Positions 34,681 to 43,975 of a stretch of 64,000 bases of DNA are shown piece by piece. Below the pieces are notes generated by a model that was not told the DNA's origin, made no database searches, and saw nothing but the letters and a program-made list of their open reading frames with translations. Each line of letters begins with the position of its first letter. The stretch's first letter is position 1. This DNA comes from Rhizobium sp. NLR16a. GTDB lineage: Bacteria > Pseudomonadota > Alphaproteobacteria > Rhizobiales > Rhizobiaceae. A program made the translations under genes and the position numbers. Location of the stretch: the NCBI RefSeq assembly GCF_017948245.1, contig NZ_CP072865.1, positions 1,079,501-1,143,500 of the forward strand, in the 5' to 3' direction.

Positions 34681-35409
34681 ATGGTGCATATCATCGGCCA
34701 CCGCGGTGGCCGCAATCTCTGGCCCGAGAACAGCCTCTCGGGCTTCCGTAAACTTGCGCAAATGCCGGTGGATGGCGTGGAATTCGACATCCACCTGACA
34801 CGATCGGGAGAAATGCTGGTCATTCATGATCCGACGCTCGATCGCACGACCGATGCGCAGGGCATGGTCGCCGATCTCGGCCCCCGACAACATCGCGAAA
34901 TCCGTCTCAAGGAAAGCGTTGGGGAAACGATCCCGGCGCTGGAAGAGGTCCTCGCCGTCTTCAAGAACACGCCCCTCGAGCTTCATATCGAGCTGAAGAC
35001 CCAGGCCGATGGGACGCCTTACGAGGGGCTCGCCGCCACGGCATTTGCCGCCGTCGAGCGGCTTGGTCTTGTGGAGCGCTCGATCCTGACGAGCTTTCAT
35101 CCCGATGTGCTTGCCGATATTCGCAAGGTCGCTCCTGGAATTCGCATCTTGTCGTCCTTCGACACCAAGTCCGCCGAACGCCTCGGCCTTGCGAGCGGCC
35201 TCAGCCTGATGAAGCGATGCTCGGATATCATCGCCGTCGAAAAATCTCTCCTGCAGGCGAAGTGGGACGAGATCACCCAAATTGTGCCGCTGGACCGCCT
35301 CGGCGCCTGGGTTCCGAACGAACTGAGCGATCTCGACTATTGGCTTGCCAAACCGATCCGGCAGATCACGACGGACCGTCCGGATCTCGCCTTGCAGGCG
35401 CGGGGTTGA
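34681..35409 (+). CDS. Glycerophosphodiester phosphodiesterase, cytosolic UgpQ type
   Basis: GDPD-family TIM-barrel enzyme of 242 residues. Catalytic motifs are IIGHRGGRNLWPENS (His7-Arg8, Glu17), EFDIHLTRSGEMLVIHDPTL (metal-binding Glu and Asp, with second catalytic His) and ELHIELK. No signal peptide, so it acts on imported diesters in the cytosol, as UgpQ does. It would release a phosphorylated sugar or polyol from a diester. Located directly between the permease gene and a HAD phosphatase gene, which suggests sequential action on one imported substrate. Confidence 0.93.
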   Translation: MVHIIGHRGGRNLWPENSLSGFRKLAQMPVDGVEFDIHLTRSGEMLVIHDPTLDRTTDAQGMVADLGPRQHREIRLKESVGETIPALEEVLAVFKNTPLELHIELKTQADGTPYEGLAATAFAAVERLGLVERSILTSFHPDVLADIRKVAPGIRILSSFDTKSAERLGLASGLSLMKRCSDIIAVEKSLLQAKWDEITQIVPLDRLGAWVPNELSDLDYWLAKPIRQITTDRPDLALQARG

Positions 35410-35412
35410 GAC

Positions 35413-36129
35413 ATGCTCAATAGCCGCATCGATTATCCCGGCATCCCAGGCGCCGTGGACAGCATCGACCTCGTGATCTTCGATTGCGACGGCGTGCTGA
35501 TCGACAGCGAGCCGATCGCCAGCCGCACACTGGCAGATACGCTCCAGGGCGCAGGCATTGCGATCACCGCAGCCGAGGCGCATGTCAAATTCACCGGAAA
35601 TTCGGAAAGCATCATCGCCGAGATGTGCCGGCGTGAATACGGGATCATCGACGTCGCCGCGCTGTTCGAGAAATGGCATCTTCACCTGTTCGAGGAATTC
35701 GCGCGCTCGCTGACGCCCATTGCCGGCATCGCCGAGGTCGTCAACAGTCTCGACCGCCCTAAATGCGTCGCATCGAACAGCACGATGCGGCGGTTGCGCA
35801 ACAGCCTGGGCAAACTCGATCTCTGGAGCGCCTTCGGCGAAGACGTGTTCAGCGCCGAATTCGTCTCCCGGCCGAAGCCGGCGCCCGATCTGCTGCTATA
35901 TTGCGCCGAGCGTTTTCGGGCCCGGCCGGCGAGATGCATCATGATCGACGACAGCGTTCATGGTGTGACGGCGGCAATCGCCGCAGGCATGACGGCCATC
36001 GGATTCGTCGATCCGGCCGATCCGAGGCCCGGCCGCCGCGCCGTGCTCGATGCCGCCGGAGCCACCGCCGTTGCGACAGGGGCAGGGGAGCTTACCGCCA
36101 TTCTGGAAAATGTCGGAGGGAGGCTGTGA
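35413..36129 (+). CDS. HAD-superfamily phosphatase (HAD-IA)
   Basis: Haloacid-dehalogenase-like phosphatase of 238 residues. Motif I is FDCDGVL (Asp24 nucleophile, Asp26), motif II VASNST, motif III lysine in SRPKPAPD, and motif IV IDDS. A helical cap lies between motifs I and II, as in the phosphoglycolate-phosphatase/beta-phosphoglucomutase group. In this position, three bases after the phosphodiesterase gene, it likely removes phosphate from a sugar or polyol phosphate. Could alternatively be a phosphomutase; the sequence does not decide. Confidence 0.9.
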   Translation: MLNSRIDYPGIPGAVDSIDLVIFDCDGVLIDSEPIASRTLADTLQGAGIAITAAEAHVKFTGNSESIIAEMCRREYGIIDVAALFEKWHLHLFEEFARSLTPIAGIAEVVNSLDRPKCVASNSTMRRLRNSLGKLDLWSAFGEDVFSAEFVSRPKPAPDLLLYCAERFRARPARCIMIDDSVHGVTAAIAAGMTAIGFVDPADPRPGRRAVLDAAGATAVATGAGELTAILENVGGRL

Positions 36130-36295
36130 GGCGCCCCGGGCGGTGGGCGCGCTCGGTGCCCAGCCTCCTTGCCATGTCGCCGTGACCGCGTAATGTCAGC
36201 CTCCCTGGAGGCGGGACTCTTTCCAGACAACAGACTTCGAAATTCGACCCCAGCCGCTAATCAACCCGATCCTTGGCGATCTGAAACGAGAGACC

Positions 36296-37927
36296 ATGAG
36301 CGACACATCTCATACAGCGGAAGCCGGCGCTAAATATGTCATCGGCGTCGATGTCGGCACCGGCAGCGCTCGAGCCGGCCTGTTCGATATGGCCGGCCGC
36401 ATGCTTGCCTCCGCCAAGCGAAATATCAGCCTGTTTCATGAAGCCGGTTCCATCGTCGAACAATCGAGCAGCGAAATCTGGAGCGCCGTTTGCGCGGCCG
36501 TGCGAGAGGCGGTTGCCGCAGCCGGCGTCGACCCGGCTTCCGTGGTCGGGCTCGGATTCGACGCCACCTGCTCGCTCGTCGTCCTCGGCGAAGGCGGCAA
36601 GTCGCTTCCCATCGGGCCTTCGGAAGATCCGGACCGGGACATCATCGTCTGGATGGACCATCGCGCCGTCTCGCAGGCGGAGCGCATCAATGCGTTTGGG
36701 CATGAGGTGCTGCGTTATGTCGGCGGTCGTATTTCGCCCGAAATGGAAACACCCAAACTTCTCTGGCTCAGGGAAAACCGCCCTGGCGTCTTTGATGCTG
36801 CCTGGCAGTTTTTCGATCTTGCGGATTTCCTTACCTGGCGGGCGACTGGCGATCTGTCGCGCTCGACCTGTACAGTCACCTGCAAATGGACCTATCTCGC
36901 TCATGAAAAGCGGTGGGACAGCGGTTATTTTCATCAGATCGGTCTCGGCGTGCTGGCAGACGAAGGGTTTGCCCGCATCGGAAAAGTCATTGTCGAGCCC
37001 GGTTCGGCACTCGGCCAAGGACTGACTGCGGCAGCGGCGAAGGAGCTCGGCCTGACGCCGGGCACGGCCGTAGCAGCCGGGCTGATCGATGCCCATGCCG
37101 GCGGTGTCGGAACCGTCGGTGCCGATCCGGAAGCAAATCTTGCTTATGTTTTCGGGACCTCTTCCTGCACGATGACGTCGACGGCAGAACCGTCTTTCGT
37201 GCCCGGTGTCTGGGGACCTTACTATTCGGCGATGGTGCCGGGCCTGTGGCTAAACGAAGGCGGCCAGAGTGCCGCCGGCGCGGCGATAGACCACCTCCTC
37301 TCCTTCCACCCGGCGGCCGGCGAGGCGAAGGAGCTTGCAAAGAGCGCCGGTATTGCTCTGCCGGTCTTGCTTGCCGACATGGCCGCCCGCAAGGCGGGGC
37401 GTTCTTCCGGCGCCGTCAAGCTGGTGGCCGGGCTGCACGTCGTACCCGAATTCCTCGGCAACCGTGCGCCCTTTGCTGATCCGCATGCCCGCGCGGTCAT
37501 TGTCGGTCTCGGCATGGAGCGGGATGTCGACAACCTGGTCGCGCTTTATATCGCGGGGCTTTGCGGCATTGGCTACGGCCTCAGGCAGATCATCGAAACG
37601 CAGGGCGAGGCGGGGGTGACCATCGAGAACATCGTCATCAGCGGCGGGGCCGGCCAGCACGATTTCGTCCGCCAATTGCTCGCCGATGCGAGCGGCAAGC
37701 CGGTGGTGGCGACGAAGGCCGAGGAGCCGGTATTGCTGGGAGCGGCCATTCTCGGCGCCGTCGCCGGCCGGCAGTTTGCGGATGTCCGAGCAGCGATGAG
37801 CGAACTCACCCGGGCGGAAACACGGTTTCAGCCATCGGGGGGCGAAATTTCCAATCTCCACCGCAAGCGTTACCAGGCGTTCAAGGAGCTTCAGACGTTG
37901 GCGCGCAAGCTTCGCAGCGATGGCTGA
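36296..37927 (+). CDS. FGGY-family carbohydrate kinase, D-ribulokinase type
   Basis: Sugar kinase of 543 residues close to the human FGGY/yeast YDR109C D-ribulokinase group. Shared segments include YVIGVDVGTGSARAGLFD, GLGFDATCSLVVL, VWMDHRAVSQAERIN, PKLLWLREN, FFDLADFLTWRATGD, LIDAHAGGVGTVGA, FVPGVWGPYYSAMVPG, WLNEGGQS and FLGNRAPFADP. It would phosphorylate D-ribulose or a related ketose with ATP. Separated from the HAD gene by 166 bases, so it may have its own promoter; still the last plus-strand gene of the import locus. A ribulose or ribitol moiety in the imported compound is a reasonable inference. Confidence 0.92.
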   Translation: MSDTSHTAEAGAKYVIGVDVGTGSARAGLFDMAGRMLASAKRNISLFHEAGSIVEQSSSEIWSAVCAAVREAVAAAGVDPASVVGLGFDATCSLVVLGEGGKSLPIGPSEDPDRDIIVWMDHRAVSQAERINAFGHEVLRYVGGRISPEMETPKLLWLRENRPGVFDAAWQFFDLADFLTWRATGDLSRSTCTVTCKWTYLAHEKRWDSGYFHQIGLGVLADEGFARIGKVIVEPGSALGQGLTAAAAKELGLTPGTAVAAGLIDAHAGGVGTVGADPEANLAYVFGTSSCTMTSTAEPSFVPGVWGPYYSAMVPGLWLNEGGQSAAGAAIDHLLSFHPAAGEAKELAKSAGIALPVLLADMAARKAGRSSGAVKLVAGLHVVPEFLGNRAPFADPHARAVIVGLGMERDVDNLVALYIAGLCGIGYGLRQIIETQGEAGVTIENIVISGGAGQHDFVRQLLADASGKPVVATKAEEPVLLGAAILGAVAGRQFADVRAAMSELTRAETRFQPSGGEISNLHRKRYQAFKELQTLARKLRSDG

Positions 37928-37953
37928 CATCGCTGTGCGACAAATGCCGCGGG

Positions 37954-38412
37954 CTAATTATTGATGGCGATGATCGCCCAATGGCTCTCCTCGCAGGCGT
38001 TGTCGTCACAGACTGCACCCATCCAGACGGCGCCATTTGCGAGCATCACTCCTTCGCTGCTGACGAAGAGATCCTCATACTGCTGGCGGCCGACAGCGCG
38101 GCGGGTCTCCTGGGTCACCAGATCGTCGAAATTCTCGATGAAATCCTCGGCGTTTTCGACATCATAGGTTTCGCCATCTGCCTTTACGCTCAGCGGATAT
38201 TCGGCAAGGCCTGCGATGGTTTCTGCATCGCCGGCGCGCATCGCCTGGACGAGTTGGCGCAGCGGCCGGTCGAACCCGGCGGCATCGCCGTGCAATTCCT
38301 CGATGCGATTATAGACCTCACTATCCGACTGCGCGGCGGCGCGGCCGGTGAAGGACGTCGTTGCCAGGAGCATCGCTCCCGTCAGGAGAAGGGCGGCAGA
38401 TGGACGCAACAT
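37954..38412 (-). CDS. Small exported protein of unknown function
   Basis: Protein of 152 residues with a signal peptide (MLRPSAALLLTGAMLLATTS, cleavage near GRAAAQS). The mature part is acidic, with a conserved-looking end AVWMGAVCDDNACEESHWAI containing two cysteines. It has the feel of a SnoaL-like or NTF2-like fold but no signature is decisive. The start at 38412 has GGGAG seven bases upstream; the longer frame to 38553 runs into a region without a ribosome site. Convergent with the FGGY kinase gene, with 26 bases between. Confidence 0.7.
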   Translation of the reverse strand: MLRPSAALLLTGAMLLATTSFTGRAAAQSDSEVYNRIEELHGDAAGFDRPLRQLVQAMRAGDAETIAGLAEYPLSVKADGETYDVENAEDFIENFDDLVTQETRRAVGRQQYEDLFVSSEGVMLANGAVWMGAVCDDNACEESHWAIIAINN

Positions 38413-38566
38413 GGAAGACTCCCGGCAAATGATTTTGCGCGGCATTATGCAATCTGCATCCGGTGTCCGCCTATCCAATTCTGGTGCAGCGCCGGCCTTT
38501 CCCGTATAAAAATCTGCCTGGACCTGCTTGACGGCCCGATCGGATTGTCGCATAAAGCTCGCGAAC

Positions 38567-38582
38567 CGTACCGTACGGTACG
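38567..38582. promoter_or_regulatory. 16-base palindrome upstream of the TetR gene
   Basis: CGTACCGTACGGTACG (38567-38582) is a perfect palindrome just before the ribosome site (AGGGGAG, 38586-38592) of the TetR gene. It is the expected position for autorepression by a TetR dimer. No second copy was seen before ilvC. Confidence 0.7.
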
Positions 38583-38600
38583 TATAGGGGAGCCTTGACC

Positions 38601-39251
38601 GTGTCCGTCGATACTGCAGAGCCGAACGAATTTTCGTCGCGCCAGAACGCCGTTCTGGAGCAGGCGCTGCGGCTGCTCGTTGATGGCGGCGAGAAGGCGC
38701 TGACGACCTCCGGTGTTGCGCGCGCCGCCAATTGCTCCAAGGAAAGCCTCTACAAGTGGTTCGGCGATCGCGACGGCCTCTTGTCGGCGATGATCGCCTA
38801 TCAGGCGAGCAAGGTGCGCACCTTCGAGCGCAACGGCGAACGGCTGACGGCGACGAGCCTGCACGATCATGTCGTCATCTTCGCGCGGGACCTGCTGGAG
38901 GTGCTCGCCGGCGACGTCTCGCTGGCGCTGAACCGGCTTGCCATTGGCCAGTCGCACCGCGACGGCTCGAAACTCGGCAAGCTTTTGCTCGAACGCGGCC
39001 GCCGCCAGATCGACCGGCGCGCCATGGCGCTGATCGACGCCGGAAAGAGGGCAGGGCTGCTGCGGTTTTCCGATGCGGACGAAGCCTATCATACGCTTTA
39101 CGGCCTTGTCGTTTCCGACCTGCATGTGCGCATGCTGCTCGGCGAACCCGGCCTCAAGGATACCGCGCGCCAGGCGGAGAGGGCGGTCACCGCCTTCCTC
39201 CGGCTCTACGGCACGGACAAGGTTCTGGCGGAGATGCCGGCTCTCGGCTGA
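38601..39251 (+). CDS. TetR-family transcriptional regulator
   Basis: Regulator of 216 residues. The HTH is at about 20-65 (QALRLLVDGGEKALTTSGVA, RAANCSKESLYKWFGDRDG), and the C-terminal helical ligand domain follows. The start is probably GTG at 38601, eight bases after AGGGGAG; a TTG six bases earlier is too close to that site. The gene lies 50 bases before ilvC on the same strand and has a perfect palindrome upstream. Whether it also controls ilvC is unknown, but read-through from its promoter would transcribe ilvC. Confidence 0.9.
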   Translation: MSVDTAEPNEFSSRQNAVLEQALRLLVDGGEKALTTSGVARAANCSKESLYKWFGDRDGLLSAMIAYQASKVRTFERNGERLTATSLHDHVVIFARDLLEVLAGDVSLALNRLAIGQSHRDGSKLGKLLLERGRRQIDRRAMALIDAGKRAGLLRFSDADEAYHTLYGLVVSDLHVRMLLGEPGLKDTARQAERAVTAFLRLYGTDKVLAEMPALG

Positions 39252-39265
39252 TTTCGCCTTAATGA

Positions 39266-40321
<1,056 letters not shown>

Positions 40322-40367
40322 GCTGTTTCAGCAAGGCCGGAGTGAAAGCTTCAGCCTGCAAACTGCT

Positions 40368-40396
40368 GATAACCCCCGGCTGAGCTGGGGGTTATC
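40368..40396 (+). terminator. Hairpin downstream of ilvC
   Basis: GATAACCCCC (40368-40377) pairs perfectly with GGGGGTTATC (40387-40396) over a nine-base loop. It lies 47 bases past the ilvC stop. The following bases are TGATTC, so the T-run is poor; a terminator or RNA-end stabiliser is likely. Confidence 0.6.
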
Positions 40397-40516
40397 TGAT
40401 TCATTGCGACATGCTGAAGAAAGCTGCTCCCGAACCAGGAGCGAGCTGCGGTTTGTTGGGAACGGAACTGGAGTTGGTCGGTTAGTGGAATCTATTCGAT
40501 CTGCTTCAGGGACCAG

Positions 40517-41578
40517 ATGCCTAAGGCCGGAATTCTTACCTTTCATCGCTGCATAAATTACGGCTCCTATTGGCAGGCACGCTGTCTGGCCGAAGGCCTT
40601 GCGTCCATGGGAGTGGAAGCCGTTCTTCTGGAACATGTGTCCGATCGCGTGAACCGCGCGGAATGGCGATGCGCGCTGCAACCGCTGCTTCCTGCCGCAA
40701 CGCCAAAGGAAGACTACCCGCTCTACAAAGCGAAGATCCGGAAATTCTTTCACTCGTTTGCCAGCCTACCTCTTTCATCGCCTTTTCCCTTGGAGAACCC
40801 AGCGGCGATGGACGACTATTCGCTCATCGTCGTCGGCAGCGACGAGGTGTGGAACCTTCGCCATCCCTGGTATGGCGGGTATCCGCTGTTTTATGGAGAG
40901 GGCCTGCGATGCGGGCGTCTTGTCTCCTATGCCGCGACGTTTGGAAGTCTGGCGTCGTCGGAGCGGCTGGAGGGTTGGGCGGAAAAGCTGCGTAAGTTCT
41001 CTCATATTTCGGTTCGGGACCTCCATTCGGACCGGATCATCCGCGAGACATTGGGACTGGAGCCCGAACTCGTTCTCGACCCGTGCCTGCAATTTCCGCA
41101 GACGATGAAGGCGAGCGGGGATGACGGGGAGGCGGCAGCGTATATAGCCGTCTACGGGCACAGTTTTCCCGTGTGGTTTCAGGATGCAGTGCGCCGATGG
41201 GCACGAGACCGGGGTCATCCGCTTGTCAGCATCGGCTATCGGAACGATTGGGCCGACGAACAATGGATTGATGCCGGCCCGGAGGACTTCGCCAGCTTCA
41301 TTTCCAAAGCAAAGGCTGTCGTAACGAACTTCTTTCATGGATGCGTGTTCTCGCTCGTCAACGACAAGCCATTTGCATGTGTGCTCTCCGATTACCGCTC
41401 CAACAAGCTTCGCGATCTAACGCGGCTCGTCCGAGCCGAACATCATGTGCTGACCGAAGATACGACGCCCTCGCATCTGGATGTTATCCTCGGTAACCCA
41501 CTTCCTATGGGCATTTCGCAGCGCATATCTTCGCTGCGCGATACATCCAACGTCTATCTCAGCCATGCCTTGCAATAG
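40517..41578 (+). CDS. Polysaccharide pyruvyl transferase-family protein
   Basis: Protein of 353 residues of the PS_pyruv_trans family (ExoV, CsaB, WcaK relatives), which add pyruvate ketals to sugars in surface polymers from phosphoenolpyruvate. Visible family features: an N-terminal Rossmann-like start with the NYGS turn (AGILTFHRCINYGSYWQA), IVVGSDEVWNLRHPWYGGYP, SYAATFGSL, ISVRDLHSDRIIRETLG, VLDPCLQF, and FHGCVFSLVNDKPF. Some members of this family are not pyruvyl transferases. The next gene starts inside the last 14 bases of this one, so the two are coupled. Confidence 0.85.
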   Translation: MPKAGILTFHRCINYGSYWQARCLAEGLASMGVEAVLLEHVSDRVNRAEWRCALQPLLPAATPKEDYPLYKAKIRKFFHSFASLPLSSPFPLENPAAMDDYSLIVVGSDEVWNLRHPWYGGYPLFYGEGLRCGRLVSYAATFGSLASSERLEGWAEKLRKFSHISVRDLHSDRIIRETLGLEPELVLDPCLQFPQTMKASGDDGEAAAYIAVYGHSFPVWFQDAVRRWARDRGHPLVSIGYRNDWADEQWIDAGPEDFASFISKAKAVVTNFFHGCVFSLVNDKPFACVLSDYRSNKLRDLTRLVRAEHHVLTEDTTPSHLDVILGNPLPMGISQRISSLRDTSNVYLSHALQ

Positions 41579-42995
41579 CTCCGCTCGACAGAATCGGCTC
41601 ACGCCGGGCATCGCTCCCAAGGATATTGCAGGCGCCGGCTTCTGCATCGGCTGCGGCTCCTGTGCCGCAAGGTCAGCGCGACCTGATGTGCGCATGGAAC
41701 TCGACCGGTACGGGCAGATGAAGCCGACAGGCCCGACGACTTGGTTGCGGGGCCGTGATGAAGAATTTGCGCGAATTTGCCCGTTTTCGCCGGTGGCCCG
41801 GGACGAGGACGAATTGGTAGCCGAATATTTTGCCGGTGCGAGAAACCGAGACCCTCTGCTGGGCCGTTTCGAGGCTGCCTTTGTCGGCCATGTCGAGGAA
41901 GGGGAATATCGTTCGAGTGGCAGTTCCGGCGGCATGGTCACCTGGGTGGCGGCGGAATTGCTGCGCCTGGGGCTTGTCGACGGTGTTGCTCACGTCAAGG
42001 CGAGCGATGATCCGCAATCGGAAGGGCGCCTGTTTCATTATTCGCTGTCACGTAATCTGCAGGAACTTCAGGCCGGCGCTAAATCCCGATATTATCCCGT
42101 CGAGCTTTCCGGCGTGCTTCAGTCCATTCGCGAGGCGCCCGGCCGGTACGCCGTGGTTGGCATTCCCTGTTTCATCAAGGCGGTGCGACTGGCCTGTGCC
42201 AATGACCCGATATTGAAGGAGCGAATTGCCTTCACGCTTGGGCTGTTTTGCGGCCATATGAAAAGCGCGCGCATGGCCGAGAGCTTCGCATGGCAGATGG
42301 GGCAGGACATCAGCAGGGTTAAACGGCTCGACTACAGGAAGAAAGCCCAGGATCGGCCTGCGAATTGGTATCGGGCTGAGTTGACCCTCGAAAACGGAGA
42401 GACGTGCGCCCAAGACTGGTGGCATCTGGCCGATGGGGACTGGGGCGCGGGCTTTTTTCAGAATTCCGCCTGCAATTTCTGCGACGACGTCGTTGCGGAA
42501 ACGGCCGATATCGCTTTCGGGGATGCCTGGAAGGAGCCCTATTCCTCTGATGGAAGAGGAACGAACGTGATGATCGTCCGCTCAACAGCACTTCTGGATG
42601 CGATAGATGCGGGGATCGCTGACAAGAGGATCGTACTGTCTTCAGTGGATTCCGACTTCGTTATCGCCACCCAGGCCGCCGGATTCCGCCAGCGTCGCGA
42701 GGGCCTCGCATTCCGCTTGACCTGGCCTCGCATGGGTATGCGCCCGCGTAAACGCGTCCGTGCCGGCAGCCCGAACCTGTCTCGGCAGCGCATGGCGGTC
42801 TACATCATGCGCTATGGGATCAGTTTCTGGAGTCATCGCGTCTTTTCGATCGCCGTTTTCCTGCATAGCCCCAGACTTTACATTCTGTGGGCTCGTGCTG
42901 CCCTGGCATGCTATCAGGGCGTCGCTTATTCCCGGGGACCGATCGGCAGGATAGCCCAGAGCCTGGGTTTAGCCGGCTCCGAGGGACGCACGTGA
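41565..42995 (+). CDS. FrhB-like iron-sulfur/flavin protein (coenzyme F420 hydrogenase beta family)
   Basis: Protein of 476 residues. An N-terminal cysteine cluster FCIGCGSCAARSARP (Cys27, 30, 33) plus ICPFSP fits [4Fe-4S] binding. The FrhB N and C domains follow (GSSGGMVTWVAAELLRLGLV, then CFIKAVRLACAN, FCGHMKSARM, CNFCDDVVAETADIAFGDAW). The last 100 residues are not typical of the family. FrhB-type proteins reduce F420 or related flavins, but members beside pyruvyl transferase genes occur in polysaccharide loci of organisms without F420 synthesis, where the role is unknown. Its 3' end overlaps the glycosidase gene tail-to-tail by 27 bases. Confidence 0.82.
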   Translation: MPCNSSARQNRLTPGIAPKDIAGAGFCIGCGSCAARSARPDVRMELDRYGQMKPTGPTTWLRGRDEEFARICPFSPVARDEDELVAEYFAGARNRDPLLGRFEAAFVGHVEEGEYRSSGSSGGMVTWVAAELLRLGLVDGVAHVKASDDPQSEGRLFHYSLSRNLQELQAGAKSRYYPVELSGVLQSIREAPGRYAVVGIPCFIKAVRLACANDPILKERIAFTLGLFCGHMKSARMAESFAWQMGQDISRVKRLDYRKKAQDRPANWYRAELTLENGETCAQDWWHLADGDWGAGFFQNSACNFCDDVVAETADIAFGDAWKEPYSSDGRGTNVMIVRSTALLDAIDAGIADKRIVLSSVDSDFVIATQAAGFRQRREGLAFRLTWPRMGMRPRKRVRAGSPNLSRQRMAVYIMRYGISFWSHRVFSIAVFLHSPRLYILWARAALACYQGVAYSRGPIGRIAQSLGLAGSEGRT

Positions 42996-43943
42996 TTCAA
43001 GCCCCAGCAGTCGGGCTGCCGACTTGGCAACGCGCGACACATATCCGCTATCCCTGTGCGGCGCGTAACGGTCGACCATTTCTTCGCAGAAGCCGGCGAA
43101 TTCTTCGGGCACCAGGGGTGCACTGGTATGGTGCGGCGCGATACCTCGATGCTCCGGAGTGAAGCAGAATGTCACCGTTACGTCAAAATCTTCGAGGGCC
43201 CGCATCTGTCGGTCGAACCAATCGAGGGCATTGGGCCGGAATCGGTCTGCCCAGGAAAGCCCGGTACGCACAGATTTCACGCCCAGCCGCCTCATCCAGG
43301 CAGCGGCCTCATCCAGCCGCGGATCTTCGAAATGGAACCATTGCACCAGTCCGAAATCCGGCGTGTGTTTGGCAAACTCCTCAAGCGCCGGTTTCGGCGT
43401 TCCGTCTTCGCGCAAAATGCCCATATAGTAGTGTCGATAGTAGGAGGAGCCTTCGGCTTCGCGATGACGCGTTGTTGCCTCCCATGATCGTGGGAGGTCG
43501 TAGAGGCTGTACCATTGGCAGCGCTCGACTTTGCCCTTGAGCAACTCGGCAGTTCGTTGGAGACCCCACAACTGCACTTCCTCCGCGCCGAAGGTCGAGA
43601 CGCCCACTTCGCTGACCCAGATCGGCAGATCGGTGACGGCGCGTATTTCGTTGATTTTCTCCGGCCAGTCATGAATCTGCCAGAGGTTCCAGTCGAGCGG
43701 GAAACCATGCAGCGCGACGGCATCAAGGTGATCGAGCACACCGTAATTCTTCATGCGGCTGATGAAGAAGGGGTCTATCGGAGATATTCCGCCGAGCACC
43801 TTCGTCAGTTCCGGATTCTTGGCTGCGATAGCATCGGCCGCCAGGATTGCCATTTGCGCAAACAGGCTCCATTCGGGATCGATCTCAGGATCCCAGTGCG
43901 ACTTGTTGTTCGGCTCGTTCCAGATCATTGCAGCTTCGATCAT
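42969..43943 (-). CDS. Clan A-type glycosidase with permuted motif order
   Basis: Protein of 324 residues. The general acid motif IWNEPNNKSHW (Glu10) is at the very N-terminus and the nucleophile motif VSEVGVSTFG (Glu112) about 100 residues later, as in clan GH-A beta-xylosidases and cellulases. Residues 200-293 (RRLGVKSVRTGLSWADRFRP, FTPEHRGIAPHHTSAPLVP, EEFAGFCEEMVDRYA) look like the first strands of the same barrel, which normally precede the NEP motif. The protein thus seems circularly permuted. No signal peptide, so a cytosolic role is likely. Ribosome site GGGGAAG before 43943. Last gene of the operon with the phosphatase and inositol phosphate synthase. Confidence 0.75.
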   Translation of the reverse strand: MIEAAMIWNEPNNKSHWDPEIDPEWSLFAQMAILAADAIAAKNPELTKVLGGISPIDPFFISRMKNYGVLDHLDAVALHGFPLDWNLWQIHDWPEKINEIRAVTDLPIWVSEVGVSTFGAEEVQLWGLQRTAELLKGKVERCQWYSLYDLPRSWEATTRHREAEGSSYYRHYYMGILREDGTPKPALEEFAKHTPDFGLVQWFHFEDPRLDEAAAWMRRLGVKSVRTGLSWADRFRPNALDWFDRQMRALEDFDVTVTFCFTPEHRGIAPHHTSAPLVPEEFAGFCEEMVDRYAPHRDSGYVSRVAKSAARLLGLESRASLGAG

Positions 43944-43975
43944 TTGACTTCCCCGGGCAGGATTTAACGAACGGG

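Noticed and set aside
33718..35685. 655-codon minus-strand open frame across the permease and diesterase genes
   Set aside because: Antisense shadow of genes with strong family motifs; low-complexity product and no ribosome site.
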